Assembly: GCF_014066305.1 (NCBI RefSeq)
Contig: NW_023501047.1
Coordinates: 62,001 to 126,000, forward strand
Direction: 5' to 3'
Length of the DNA stretch: 64,000 bases
DNA from: Letharia columbiana
Taxonomy: Eukaryota > Ascomycota > Lecanoromycetes > Lecanorales > Parmeliaceae
Position numbers and translations under genes: made by a program. Positions within the stretch are counted from its first letter, which is position 1. Every line of letters begins with the position of its first letter. This document shows positions 33,801 to 44,934 of this stretch, piece by piece. The notes beneath the pieces were generated by a model. It was not told the DNA's origin. It saw only the letters and a program-made list of their open reading frames with translations, and did no database searches.

Positions 33801-35496
33801 AGATGGCTGAGGGGTTGAGATACCATCATCATGGGCTGCTGGCTCTAATGATTTGACTTCTTGGTTTGTAGTCTGACTACTTTGAGCAACATGGCTTGAC
33901 GCTGTTGTTGATCGCGTCTCGTTTGGAAAGTTGTCTTCACTCGATTCTGATTGATTTAAAGATGGCAGCCCACGAGTGCCTTGGCTGGAGTCTCTCCCTG
34001 GCATTGAGTGGTCTCGCATATTGCCATTCCGCAGGTCAAGAGATCCCTTGGGAGTGGTTGCTTGGTCCGGGGAGTTGTCATTCAAGCCTGGATTGAAGTT
34101 TAGAGCTATTGCCTGCTTGGCGGGCGTGGCTTCTTTAGCATGTGGTACCGGAGTCGGGATGTCCTTTACAGCATTCACTGGCCTATCTTGTGCTATTGTC
34201 GGGCGGTCGGGCCCTGGGGTAACCCCTGTTGCATATGTTCCGTTTTGACCTACTCTCTCATTGCTTGATCGACCACTTGGCTGCAGAGGAGCGGGTTGAG
34301 TTTCACGGCCACTTTGGAATGAATCTGTACTCTGTCCTGCAGAAGGTCTGGAGAATTTAGGTTGTGGGACAGCATTACGCAGAGCTGGCGACTCGGATCG
34401 GTTGGTCTTCAGCTGATGCTGTGATGATTGGGGCGATGGGTCTTGTATAGAGTCTGTGGAGGGAAATGCGCCAGGCATATGAATGCGCTCGTTACTGCCT
34501 GCTGACCGCACAGAGCGAGTTTGCGCAACGGCACTGTGAAGCACGCGCTCCTCGGGAGGGCGCTCTTGAGATGGGCGTTCCTGAGATGGGCGCTCCTGAG
34601 ACGGGCGTTCTTGAGATGGACGTTGCCTCCTTTCTCGACTTGTCTCTACTGGTGGTTCTCGTATGACTGAAGGCTCTTGACTGGGCACTCTGACACTTTC
34701 TCCTGCGGGTGCATTGGGCCGCGCTGCCGTTGGTGCACCATTCTGCGGTCCCGAAGTTCCACTTAATTGATCAAGTTCCTGCGAACTGAAGCCAATGAGC
34801 TGCGGTAGCTTTCCCCCGGTATACTTCCTATATATCTTGATGAGGCTGAAGATGAAGAAGTCTTTCTCCTTCGCAGTATTTGCTTTCCAATAGTATGGCT
34901 TCTGTACAGTCACGATGAACCCAGTCGGCCCTGCCCTAGATTTGTTCTGCTGCTGCTCAGCAGTCTGCGGGACTGCATTGGTAAAGGACTCGATCACTTC
35001 CAAGTCGTCCAATACCCAAGTCTTTCCAATCGAGAAGGTTCCATTGGCGTTCTCCCTCGCCTTGTGCATTCGCACGCGTCCCGATCTCTTTACGGCGACA
35101 ATGATCACTCGTGCTTTTTTGTTGTCCGGTGGAGATTCAAGAGGCGGGGGGCTGGACGGGTATGCTGCATCTTCCACAATACGAATGTGCGTTATGTATG
35201 ACTCGGATGCTATGACGTTGTCAGTTCACGAAACACTTCGGCCACACGTTGAACGGCTGACCCGATCCATCTGCCTCCTTCTTGGCGAAAGAGCTCTCGA
35301 TAATGCGTTTCTTCTCGTCCTCGAATGTTTCCGCCCGGCTCATCTCTGAGCCTGAACGATTCCGAGAATCATTCGCGGAGGCCGAACTCATTGCACTGAT
35401 GTTACTGCCATTGCGATGATCTTGGACTGGTCTCCCACCAGGGCCTAGCCCATTCGGAGGACCGCGCGGGCGTTGCCCGGCAGTACTGACATTCAT
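30887..35496 (-). CDS. SEC3: Exocyst complex component SEC3
   Basis: A subunit of the exocyst, which tethers secretory vesicles at sites of polarised growth. Exons 35496-35262, 35209-32994 and 32944-30887 (introns 52 and 49 bp) give 1502 residues. The N-terminus (DEKKRIIESSFAKK, then SESYITHIRIVEDAAYPSSP, VIIVAVKRSGRVRMHKAREN) is the SEC3 PH-like domain that binds PI(4,5)P2 and Rho GTPases. A long disordered Ser/Pro-rich middle follows, with five-residue repeats near 34560-34620. The C-terminal half is the helical exocyst rod: SEDVAYIEAQSQGLQVQTAN, LAQLYAAMLTIDPKLR and later parts. For the second junction the acceptor GGCAG at 32945 is required to keep the frame (ELG-ILSEDVAYIE); a nearby ACAG would break it. 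Start chosen at the first in-frame ATG (MNVSTAGQ). Confidence 0.93.
34552..34622 (-). repeat. RPSQE five-residue tandem repeat in SEC3
   Basis: Five consecutive 15-bp units encode RPSQE/RPPEE in the disordered middle of SEC3. The DNA units differ slightly (GAGATGGGCG, GAGACGGGCG), so the array is not brand new. Confidence 0.8.
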
Positions 35497-35794
35497 CGAG
35501 GGCAGATGCTCGCCGCGCGGGGCTCATTTGGACGGCTTTGGTTGAATCGCATGCCACACATAGGCAGATTTTCGGAAGGCAAAGGCTTGTGCTGAGGACG
35601 AGGCGTTGCCAAGTCAAGTACTCGATCTTTGGAAGGTGGTTCCTTCCATCTCAGGGCGAGACAGTCCATTATACGCTAACACCGCCCACGCTAGCGGGTC
35701 TACCCGCGCACGAGCCGGCTTGTCACGATTTCTATTTTCTTTGGGCTCCGCAATCACCAATTTATCACAATGCACGACTCCTTCAACAATCGAA
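35497..35794. promoter_or_regulatory. Divergent promoter between SEC3 and the Nopp140-like gene
   Basis: About 300 bp between the two start codons, which must drive both genes unless the SEC3 transcript starts further upstream. No specific site claimed. Confidence 0.4.
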
Positions 35795-37588
35795 ATGCCA
35801 ACCAAATCAAAGAAACCGTCTGTGGAGATCAAGCCAGAGTTCGAGCTGCCCGCACAAGGCTCAGAGCCTCCTCGAAAGAAGAAAAAGAAGAATGCACCAG
35901 ACAAACTACAACCAGAATGGATGTTTCCTCCAGATGAAGAGAATCCAGTCATAAATCCGAAGCCAAAGTCAGAGGCCCACAGAAGCAAAGATGAGAAGGA
36001 AAGAGACCAGGCTATCAGATTCTTGCAGTACGCATCAGTCAACGCACCAATGAAGGCTCCACCTCCGGATCTACTGCTCAGCCTTGTGGGGGCATTTCTA
36101 AGTTCTTACGGTTTCCACCACACTTCGCGCCTTTACACCACTCAATTACAATCAAGGAAGAAGCTAGATGCATGGAAGATTGAGCTAGGGGCCAAGCTGC
36201 CGAAAGGGTTCCCAGACCTGGTCAAGATCTTCAAAGAATGGTACAAGGGTTACCAGGAAAAGCTACAAGTGGAAGAGACCAGTAGCAGCGATAGTGACGA
36301 TAGCGACGACCCCAAGGCAGTCAAGAAGTCGAAAAAGGCCAAAAAGGCAAAAAAGGAAGTGAAAGCGGAAGCCAAGGCCAGTGAAGCTGCAGCGGCCAAG
36401 GTCATTGCCAAAGACATCACGAGTAGCAGTGGTAGTGGGAGCAGTGACGAGGATGTAGAGATGAAGGATGCGACTCCAGCTCAGAAGCCCACCAAGAAGT
36501 CTAGCGAATTGTCGAAGATAAAGTCATCATCGATATCTACATCACACTCAAGTTCGGACAGCGATGCCGACGACGAGAAAGAAAATGCTGGCGCACAGCT
36601 AGTTCTACATACAGCTTCACCCAAGCCGACAGTCAACGGATTAGTGAACAGCCTCAAGCGCAAAGCAAGCCCCGGTATCTCTTCAAGCTCCGAATCAAAA
36701 TCAGACTCCGACACTTCTTCCTCTGCAGGTCTCCAGGCAGTATCAGGGAAAAAAGACGCATCCAGCTCTATCTTCAATGTCATCCCGCAGCCTCAAAATA
36801 GCGTCCCAATTTCCGAACCATCTGCCGAGTCCTCCTCTTCTTCGGATACCTCGTCATCAGACAGCGGGTCTGCTGCCAAACCTGCCAAACCTGCCAAACC
36901 TGCCGCAGCTACCACAGCGATCGCCAAAGCGGAGTCAGGACCTTCCTCAGATAGCTCATCATCGGACAGCGAGTTTGATAATGGGGCTCCCAAATCAACA
37001 CTGACCACGACAACTACCACGAAGGCAGAAGCATCCTCATCCTCATCCTCTTCGGAGTCAATCTCATCAGATGGCGAGTCTTCAGAAGTCGATTTCTCCA
37101 AGCCTCCGAAACCAACAGTCACCAAAACAACCAAAGTCGTGACCGCCAAGCCTACCCAAGTATCCAGTGACTCCAGCGTAACTCTCCAGGCAAGCTCGGC
37201 GCAAAAACCCTCCGCAGCCAACACGAGCCTGTCATCGACCTCTTCTTCCGAATCCCTGACCTCAGCCGACCAACAGGCTGTTACCACCGTCACCACTACG
37301 ACTACCAGCACAAAACGCAAGCGCTCATCCTCTCCCACGCCTAAAGCCTCCAAGTTCACGAAGAAGCAGAACACGCCCTTCCAGCGCGTTCCTCAAGACA
37401 CCCCCGTTGACCCTAAGATGGCTTCGAATGCGTACCGCTCTTACGACTATGCGGATAGGGCACATCAGGATCTGAGTGTGACGAAGGGAAAGGGCTTTAC
37501 GAAGGAGAAGAATAAGAAGAAGAGGGGGAGTTACAGGGGCGGAGCGATTGATGTTAGCGGGGGAAAGGGGGTCAAGTTCGTGGATTGA
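35795..37588 (+). CDS. Nopp140/SRP40-like nucleolar phosphoprotein with LisH motif
   Basis: An intronless ORF of 597 residues from ATG 35795. An N-terminal basic stretch (PPRKKKKKN) is followed by a LisH-like helix pair (LLLSLVGAFLSSYGFHHTSR, residues about 88-110). The long middle is a chain of acidic Ser tracts (SSSDSDDSDD, SSSSDTSSSD and similar, CK2-type sites) alternating with Lys/Ala/Pro-rich linkers, including a triple AKP unit at about 36870-36900. The end is the conserved SRP40 C-terminal domain: NTPFQRVPQDTPVDPKMASN, YRSYDYADRAHQDLSVTKGK, GFTKEKNKKKRGSYRGGAID. Nopp140 family proteins chaperone snoRNPs between nucleolus and Cajal-type bodies. The upstream in-frame extension to 35606 is not conserved in character and was left out. 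Confidence 0.9.
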   Translation: MPTKSKKPSVEIKPEFELPAQGSEPPRKKKKKNAPDKLQPEWMFPPDEENPVINPKPKSEAHRSKDEKERDQAIRFLQYASVNAPMKAPPPDLLLSLVGAFLSSYGFHHTSRLYTTQLQSRKKLDAWKIELGAKLPKGFPDLVKIFKEWYKGYQEKLQVEETSSSDSDDSDDPKAVKKSKKAKKAKKEVKAEAKASEAAAAKVIAKDITSSSGSGSSDEDVEMKDATPAQKPTKKSSELSKIKSSSISTSHSSSDSDADDEKENAGAQLVLHTASPKPTVNGLVNSLKRKASPGISSSSESKSDSDTSSSAGLQAVSGKKDASSSIFNVIPQPQNSVPISEPSAESSSSSDTSSSDSGSAAKPAKPAKPAAATTAIAKAESGPSSDSSSSDSEFDNGAPKSTLTTTTTTKAEASSSSSSSESISSDGESSEVDFSKPPKPTVTKTTKVVTAKPTQVSSDSSVTLQASSAQKPSAANTSLSSTSSSESLTSADQQAVTTVTTTTTSTKRKRSSSPTPKASKFTKKQNTPFQRVPQDTPVDPKMASNAYRSYDYADRAHQDLSVTKGKGFTKEKNKKKRGSYRGGAIDVSGGKGVKFVD

Positions 37589-37955
37589 GATGGAGTGATG
37601 AAGACTCGGTATGGGAGGTGAAAAACTTAAATCGGAGGAAAATATCAAGGGGGAATGCCACGCGTTTTTGAGATGGCATGAAAGATTACATCCACAGTCG
37701 ATGCATTCCCCGAGGTAGTCACAATGACATTTAGCACCGCTGCCAACAGCAAAGGATAGATCACACAACCAGATCGAAATAGAATTCATGTCAATATATT
37801 CGTAAGGCTCAAAGGCAGTTACATACTCGCGCAACTGATGACAAGAAAAGAGTCGTTATATACGTCAAGGTATAAGCACTCATCCGTCTAAATCGCACAT
37901 CATCCCTTTCTTTCCGCACTCATCCGTTCAGATTCGAACCGGATCCCGCCCCGCC
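37589..37955. other. Convergent intergenic region
   Basis: About 370 bp between two 3' ends. No gene seen. Confidence 0.5.
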
Positions 37956-39172
37956 TCACCGCCCACTCCTCTGCCTCTGAATCTCATCCCGAAACGCGTT
38001 GCCCGCACCACCGGCATTCGACGGACTGCTGACGGGGCTTCCCCAGTCCCAATTGTCCTCTGGCGATTCCCCGGTAAGCCCTTTATTCCTATCCTTCAAC
38101 TCCACTCCCCTGGTGGGTTCGTCATGGAAGCTCGCGTCCCTTCTATGTCCCCTGGCGGTACCACTACCGACTCTTTGACGAAGCGATTTCCCCGTGCCAT
38201 AACCCTGGCCTCTCCGCTTGCGGAAGCAGACAAACAGCGCCACCGCGATGGCAGCAACGATGAGGAAGACGAGGCCGACGGGCAGGCCGACTTTTTCGCC
38301 GAGCTTGTTGCTGCTCGAAGAGGCGGACGACGGCGCGGAGTGCGTAGAGTCGGAATCGGAGGTGGAAAGCAGGGTGAAGATGGGGCCGCCAAAGACTTTG
38401 GGATCGTTGTCTCCCTTGTCGACTATGAGGGAGAGGGTGAGATTGGCCGTTGGTTGGCCGTTGAGCCAAACGGAAGACATGTTGAGGAAGACGGAACCCT
38501 CAAAGTTGGTGGCGTTGCCCGATGCGAGTATGTCTGCGGTGGCCGGAGAGTTGAGGCCGGTGGCGTCGACGTTGTAGACTTGTACTGTATTATTTGCGCC
38601 GTCTTCGAAGAGGGAGGGGTCCCAAGTCACTGCGAGGTGTTAGCATGTGCTCTCCACAGGACATTCAAGCTGAGACCTACCTTGATACGGGATATTTGGG
38701 TATACCTCTTGTCCATCACCTGGCTTGCAAAAGGGATTAGCGATATCCGTGGCACCTTCTGGGTCCGTTGTGTATGTCCTATGGCACATGTTCGGATCAT
38801 TCGTGCTGTTGAGAGGACTGGACGCGGTGGTGGCTACCGCAGCAGCAGAAGAGAGGGACGAAGCCTTCACAGTTCCATTCGAAGCTGCGGTCGTATTCGC
38901 AATTGGCACTGGCGCACTAGCTGCAACACCTGTTGGCAGGCCAGAAGTGTCTGAGTCGTCGGGATTCTCCGCTGAGAAGTCATCTGCGAAGCGGTTTGTT
39001 AGCATTAAACATGTAATTGAAGCAACGACAGTCTGGTCAGTGGGTACATACCAGCCTGCCGCTGATTGAGCGAAGCTGCAGAGACAAACCCTCCCAACGA
39101 CAGCGCCATATATATACAGAAGAGCATTGAGACCCAATTGCCTCGTCCAGTCCAACTCCTTCTACCCTCCAT
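37956..39172 (-). CDS. Single-pass membrane protein with secreted Ser/Thr-rich ectodomain
   Basis: Exons 39172-39052, 38983-38681 and 38629-37956 give 365 residues. It starts with a basic n-region and a hydrophobic signal (MLFCIYMALSLGGFVSAAS). The ectodomain has Ser/Thr/Ala-rich linker (ASSLSSAAAVATTASSPLNS), then a compact part with two Cys (MCHRTYTTDPEG, ANPFCKPGDG) and a beta-rich domain (YPNIPYQVTWDPSLFEDG, NVDATG, NFEGSVFLNMSSVWLNGQ) with several NxS/T sites. One transmembrane helix (VGLPVGLVFLIVAAIAVALF) and a basic, Gly/Ser-rich cytoplasmic tail (KRRGQGYGTGKSLRQR) follow. The layout resembles fungal wall-sensor or adhesion-type membrane proteins, but I cannot name the family. All introns are canonical and the phase closes. 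Confidence 0.82.
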
Positions 39173-39431
39173 GACTGTTGCACAAGCTCCGCACGAACAA
39201 CTGCAGCGAACGCTAGGGAAGAGTATCGCTATTCGCTATGAGCTCAATTAGCTTGGAGAAGCACAGGCAGTCTGTCTGTAATTCTGGGGGCCGATGTAAA
39301 ATAGTGGACACCTTCAGACAACGCAAAGCTCCAGCTCTCGAGGAGGCTGGAGACAAACGTTGAGCTTCATGTACGCCAAGCCAACGAGGGAAGATAAACC
39401 TTCGCACCGAGGTACCGCGTAAATACAAGGC

Positions 39432-39476
39432 AAGTATTGACGGTAGGGCTGAACTGCTGTATGATCTTGGCGCGAA
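39432..39476 (+). repeat. 45-bp exact direct repeat, left copy
   Basis: Identical over 45 bases to 39514-39558 (begins AAGTATTGACGG, ends TTGGCGCGAA). The 37 bases between the copies are almost pure T/A. Confidence 0.92.
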
Positions 39477-39513
39477 TTTTTTTTTTTATTTATATTTTTA
39501 TTTTTTAGGAATG

Positions 39514-39558
39514 AAGTATTGACGGTAGGGCTGAACTGCTGTATGATCTTGGCGCGAA
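39514..39558 (+). repeat. 45-bp exact direct repeat, right copy
   Basis: Right-hand copy of the repeat at 39432-39476; the flanking bases differ at both ends. Confidence 0.92.
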
Positions 39559-39656
39559 ATAGAGGGATCAATCGATTTCAATAGAACACTAGCGTGACCT
39601 AATAAACATCTTGCTCTTAGAAACTCAGTCCTTTCCTGCCAAGCCGGTTCAAGATC

Positions 39657-41518
39657 CTAATTGACGATGTCTTCCCCTTCCTCAGTCTCCACAATTTCTT
39701 GCAGGAGGACTAGTCCGCGCAATGTCTTCCCTTTTCAGCTCAGCACAAACATAAGGATCATAGCAAACAACGAGAAAAACGCCGCCATGCCAAAGACCCA
39801 GCCAACACCAACAGCTTCGACCCATTGTTCGAAGAAGAAAGGAATAGAAAGCCCCAGTGCGAGCCGATATACGTTCATGACCACAGACACCTCGACTGGA
39901 TGTCCAACAAAGCACTCAACAACGTAGTTGATGCATACAGGAACGCACAGCAGAGCGGAGAAGTTGACCATAAAGGTGCCCAGAGCTAGTACCATGTAGT
40001 GCAAATGATACTGCAGTCCAGCCCCAAATATTCCGAGCCCGATTGGGGAAATCATTGCGGGGAGAAACATGCTGTAGAGGCGGTATTCTGGACGCCATTT
40101 GTTGCGTCCGATGCGTCGGGAAGCCCAAAGAGGGAGCCTGTCATTGAAGAGCGTCGCCGAGACCTGAGCAGCAAACAACGCTACCCAGATAGTGAAGGTA
40201 ACTAGATTGAAGAGCAACATAAGCGTATACCTTCTTGACAGCGTCTTGCTATCCGTGAAGATATACAGGGATCACTAGGTCAACTCACAGGCCGCGTTTT
40301 GGAGCGGCGTGAGCCATAACCTCCTTCACTCACCGGTGTTTCAAGGAATATTGTAAGTTCCGTAGAAATGAGGATACTCCAAGCAAAGGTGATGAGCGTG
40401 TATAGGCCTGCCAGAGTTGTTGCTGGAGCCACACCAATGGCGAGAGGCAGAACTGCGAATTTAAGCTGACCATACGTTAGTGTAGACTCTAAGCCCATTT
40501 TCTGCAATATGTGAAAACGCACCAAAGCTGCCATATTGATCTTGGGTACTACGGAAGTTCCGGGGAAAAGAGTCCGAGCTCTATTGGCCAGAAAATGCAC
40601 CGGGACCAAGGGGTAAGGGGTCTTGTCTTTCCCTCGCGCAAACCCTGTCTCTTCTACAAAACAGAAGACCAAGATGACTGCTACTCCCAACGGAGCAAGT
40701 GTCCACCAAAAGATATCCGGCCAAGGCTTCGAATTTACAATGAAGCCCCCAATGGTTGGGCTCGCAATTACACCCAAAAGCAGACTTAGTTCGTAACAAG
40801 CGAATGCTCTTCAGTATGAAGTCAGCGACGTTTTCATGTGCGATGAAGAGCCTAAGTATTGGTGTGTGAGGGCTTACTTTCCACGTTGGTGCAAGAAGAA
40901 TATATCCATTATGTACCCAGAGCCAAGGATGGTAGCCACTGAGCCGAACATACCACCGAAAAGTCGCGATACGACGAAAGAAATGTAATCGTTGGGACTG
41001 GTCATCTTTGCGGCCCATATTTGGGTGGCGATTGCCCCTAACAAGCTCCAGAAGATGGATGAAGTGCGTCCGATCACGCGTGCGAACGGGAGAAGGATCA
41101 AAGGGCCGGCGAGGAGGCCGGCGACAGCAGCAGATATCGAGTATGAGAGCTGAGTAGGGGTTTTGTGGTAAGTATACGAAATGACCACGTATCCCGTTTG
41201 GTGCGCTGTTGGCGTTGCCGCACCGGCAAAGGCAGCAAAGCACAGTACGAACAACGTCGCGTACTTTCTCTTAGGAGCCCAATTCTACAGAGATCGCAAC
41301 ATTGTATTATCAGTTAATTGAACTCTGGACCTTGGCTGCAGTTGTCCCGCTCTATTGGGAGTTCTGCAACGTACCAGTGGATCTTTTGGGTCGTCACTTG
41401 GCTTAGGGATAAGAACAATGCCATCTTTTCTATAAGTTCTGACTTCGATTTGTGGCTCTGGATCTTCCGCGACAGTCATCTTGTCCTCAAACCTCGTCGC
41501 ATGATGTTCTTCACACAT
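39657..41518 (-). pseudogene. MFS transporter (DHA1-like), broken by a 1-nt deletion and a TGA
   Basis: A 12-helix major facilitator of the fungal multidrug/polyamine-like group. Exons 41518-41375, 41284-40878, 40808-40523, 40465-40289 and 40201-39735. Motifs seen: DPLNWAPKRKYATLFVLCFA at the first helix, LGSGYIMDIFFLHQRGKAF, SPTIGGFIVNSKPWPDIFWW, NDRLPLWASRR, GVGWVFGMAAF. Near 40312, after ETPVSEGGYG, the frame slips: one base is missing, and the family sequence TPLQNAA reads on in the next frame up to the GTGAGT donor, then joins TFTIWVALFAAQ. Summed exon length is 3n+2, as one missing base predicts. At 39735-39737 a TGA sits where homologues I know have Trp (VLS-W-KGK); the frame then stays open to 39657. 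Reading GGYG through the +1 frame instead would give a scrambled loop. Two lesions make it probably non-functional. Confidence 0.75.
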
Positions 41519-42487
41519 CTCGTAAAGGGTTCAAATGTCTTGAGATGCTACTGGAGTAGTTAAGGAAACAACCATTGCCGGTGCGCAGTATGGGGAAGCG
41601 GTCGGTTTCGTCCGAAACTTCGCTCAACCACCCGGGACAGAGGGGAGTGACTAGAACATATGGTTTGACGGCTCCTGGATCGAAGGTACAGCTTTCGCGT
41701 TTCCGAAATCCGCGAAGTCAACGTATGCCACCAGCCGAACCCCGATCGCGGGCGACCTCAATCACCGGACTGCGGTGCTTCTTGCAATACGACTTCCGGT
41801 CGATCGGTCCCAACTAGTATATGGTTTGATTGAGTGAGTGGTTGGTAAATGGGACGCCCTGCTCAGATCTCTTCCTCTCGATGATGGAAAGGGGGGAACT
41901 ATCAGGATTGTAACTTTCGGCTCTAGTGGGGTTGAAAGGGAATGCTGCTGCAGCCCTGAGCTCTATGCACAATGACACATGAGCGATATAACAATCGGCT
42001 AGCAATTCGCTTCCATTCCGTTGGATCGTCATCAATTGGCCGATTTTTGGGGTCCTCGCTTACTTCTCCAATTATAGAATCACCGCCGATACTTACGAAG
42101 ACTACGAGGCCGTCATTCGAGACAGATACGGTTGTATTTCCCACGACTCCTACTCCTATCCTGACGGCCGTTAGACAGGAGATTGGTCGTAGTGTAAGAC
42201 TCTCATCGCTCCCTTGGGCTACATAATGTAACAGGTACGACCTACTCAATTTGCGTCAAAATGCTATAAAGGAGAGGACGTTCTATGAAGGATGATTCAA
42301 TCTGAGGGTATGTCCATGCGCATACGCCTGACATTCATTGGCCATGATCCTTGACTGCTCGTACCGCCGTCCTGGCAAAAGACCACGGTAAGCGCAACAA
42401 GCGTAACAATTCATCCATGATTCTCGAGTCCCGAAGTAGTATTTTTATTCTCTCTAGCATGGCCCATCTGCATCGCTCGCTGTAGAG
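41519..42487. other. Intergenic accessory DNA, nothing supported
   Basis: About 970 bp between the MFS start and the 3' end of the Pth11-like gene. Short ORFs at 41923-42249 on both strands have no family signal or splice context. Confidence 0.4.
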
Positions 42488-43830
42488 TCAGTCCCAGCCA
42501 ATTCCGCGCTCGAGATCATCACTCTCAGTCTTGTTCGAGAAATTGACTTCGAGCTCAGTGGTCTTCCGCACTGGGAGGGTTCCCAAAGGAATAAGATTTT
42601 CTTTGCTTATGCCGCTCTTGCCTTGAACGGCGCTTGGTTCTGATATCGTGGTGCGGTCGAAGGTACGATCTTGCGTATAAGTTTTCGTGCGGCGTGCCGA
42701 GATTGACTGTCGGCTCCAGATAAAGAGCTGCCGCAAAGCAGGAGTTGAGGCAACGATGATTCCTACTTGATCTTCGAGGCTAGTAATACTAAGATTAGCA
42801 GATCAGCCGTTCAGCTCACATTTTAAACTCACATAGACCATATCTCAACAGCGACGAGGTCATCTGAAGGTGTCTTGTAAGATTTCCGTCTCGTCACAGG
42901 AAATCAAGAACCACATACATGTAATATCTTCAGTCACGAAGTTGGTGGTGACCGTTTTGCCAATGGAGGTGGCTGCGGTACTAGTAAACAGTGAGCCGCG
43001 TGTGACTTTCCAGACACCAAAAGCGCTGGAGTCCCACAAGAAGCCAAGACCCATGATGATACACAATCCAAGCTTGGTGCGCAGGCTCATCTGCAGGCTT
43101 CGCAAGATGAAAATGGGTAGGCTGGCAGTCATGAAGTCGGTAATCACACTCAGTACTTCGAATCACTGTTAGCAGACGTTGACACTGGAAGACTGGTAAC
43201 CCTACCGCCGTAGGCTCTGGTAATCTGAGTGACAACTTCGCTCGATATGCATTTTGGGTGCAAGCTCTTGTTCCAGACTCCCTCGAACGGTGTGCATTGC
43301 ACACCAAGTGTGATCACTGCAACGGCAGTAATGACAAAGAATATAGCTATGGTAGCCCATACGAAGGATCTGACAATTCTATGGGTAATTGATAACATCC
43401 TCAAAATGAATAGACATATTGATGTCTTGGCACAGAACACTGCAATTTCGTTTGCGATCTCCACCAATGTCGACCATTTGATGACTTGCGATATTTGATC
43501 ATTTGTGAGGTAGTAGATATGCCTCCCGAAACCATTCTTCACCTGAAGATGATTCAAAGCGGCTGCATATACGGACACAGCCTTGATGGTGTCAGTTTCT
43601 TTTCTCTAAGTACCGCATCTGGCGCAAACACAGCAGTGAATCGAAAGTTGTACCAGCGCCAGGCAAATCATATAGTCATCCAAATGGACGTGACGTTGAA
43701 GGTGAACTTTGGTGTACATTCGCAAGCACACGAGGATCAGGGCTGGTCCCAGGGTAATCCAGAGAACGACCAGCAACGCATTTGCATTGCTGGTGTCGGG
43801 AGGAAGAGGGGTTGGTGTTGCTTCTTCCAT
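42488..43830 (-). CDS. Pth11/rhodopsin-domain integral membrane protein
   Basis: A seven-helix fungal membrane protein of the rhodopsin-domain (Pth11-like) superfamily, a lineage-expanded group in Pezizomycotina implicated in sensing. Exons 43830-43654, 43581-43206, 43155-42919, 42863-42833 (31 bp) and 42788-42488; 373 residues, no break. Helix 1 is LLVVLWITLGPALILVCLRM. Next come the HLDDYMICLAL motif and VKNGFGRHIYYL with YLTNDQISQ. Then CAKTSICLFILRMLS, a helix FVWATIAIFFVITAVAVITL, the C-containing VQCTPFEGVWNK...KCIS loop, VLSVITDFMTASLPIFILRS and IIVASTPALRQLF at the last helix. A hydrophilic cytoplasmic tail rich in Arg/Thr/Ser follows. It has no CFEM domain. Confidence 0.88.
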
Positions 43831-44934
43831 TGAGATTCACAAGATGCGGGTAGCGGCCGTAGTGTTGAGAATTGGTGTTATTAATCATGGACAGCACCTC
43901 ATATGAAAAGGTAAAGCCTTCTCATCTTCCCACGCCTACTGGTGTTACGGATCTAGTGTGCTTTAGAGGATTCTTGCCATTCAGGTAAGGGTCCCGACGC
44001 TCTTCTGGCGCTACGGTTAGCGACAAGGCACGCTTTTCCGCGACAACTAAGGTAGCCACACCCAACCTGACTCGTGTAGTTGCCTTAACCTAAAATCATG
44101 GCAACAAGATTACTCCTACCACTGGGGCAAAGGTTACCTCGCTCCTATACGCTCCGGTCTTGGTAAACGACCCAGCATCCCGGTTCGGCCGAGCCGTGAG
44201 CTCTCCTCGGTCTGTTCTCGACCTCTGATCTACTTGCCGCCCGTGGCACCTCAGTCACTTTGTTGGGATCGACGAGGTCCACACGCGGAGCTGAAAGTGG
44301 GGGGGGGGGGCGGCTGAAGGCGTCATCGCCAGTGGGAAGACCGTAGTTGGGGATGGTATGGTCAGCAAGGGCGTGAGTCTTAGTCTTTTAGATTCTCAAG
44401 GCGCCCTTGGGTCGGCAAGTCCGCGGGTGTGGAAGCATTGCTAAGGATTCGAAAATACTTATTCGGTATTATGCATGTCGAAAGAGAAGGAAACACTAGC
44501 TTTTGCGGCATCAGACCCACTCTTCTACACAAGCTGTGCTACTAATGCAGTAATCCGGACATACTCATGAGCGGACATAACACCCACTCTTCTACACCGT
44601 TGTTGCAAGCTGTGCCACTAATGAGTAATACGGACATAACCCCGGGTATGGTGACCCCGCTTCCCGAGATCTGATTGAGTAGAACTACGTTACTGTTGTG
44701 AAAAAGAAGGGCTGATTCAACGCCTAATAGAGCGATCGTTATTTTCCTGCGTCTAATTACCGTGTATTTTTCCGGCTAGGTATACAGTATGTTAAAGCTG
44801 CTTTCGATACTCCACGATGTTCGACTGTGTCGATATGTTGAAGAGAAGGTATGGGGTCATTGGTGGTAAACCATGCGCATTAGGCTCTAAATTGTTCCTA
44901 ACGTGGTAGCCTCTGAGATCCGGGGCGCTCGGTA
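43831..44934. other. Intergenic accessory DNA with a diverged direct repeat
   Basis: About 1.1 kb without a supported gene; contains a G-run near 44299 and the imperfect duplication listed at 44516-44640. Confidence 0.45.
44516..44640 (+). repeat. Imperfect tandem duplication, about 60 bp per copy
   Basis: Copy 1 (44516-44579) and copy 2 (44583-44640) both begin CCCACTCTTCTACAC, continue with AAGCTGTG and ACTAATG, and end CGGACATAAC. They differ by several indels, so the duplication is old. Confidence 0.7.

Noticed and set aside
35606..35794. N-terminal extension of the Nopp140-like protein upstream of 35795
   Set aside because: The extra 63 codons start at a non-preferred site and look unlike the rest; MPTKSKK is a natural start.
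40280..40300. Splice model joining the MFS loop in the unshifted frame through GATAGCAAG
   Set aside because: It keeps an ORF open but yields a basic loop in place of TPLQNAA-F-TFTIW; the shifted frame plus the CTAG acceptor gives the family sequence.
41923..42249. Hypothetical ORFs on both strands upstream of the MFS gene
   Set aside because: No homology signal, no splice structure and no composition support.
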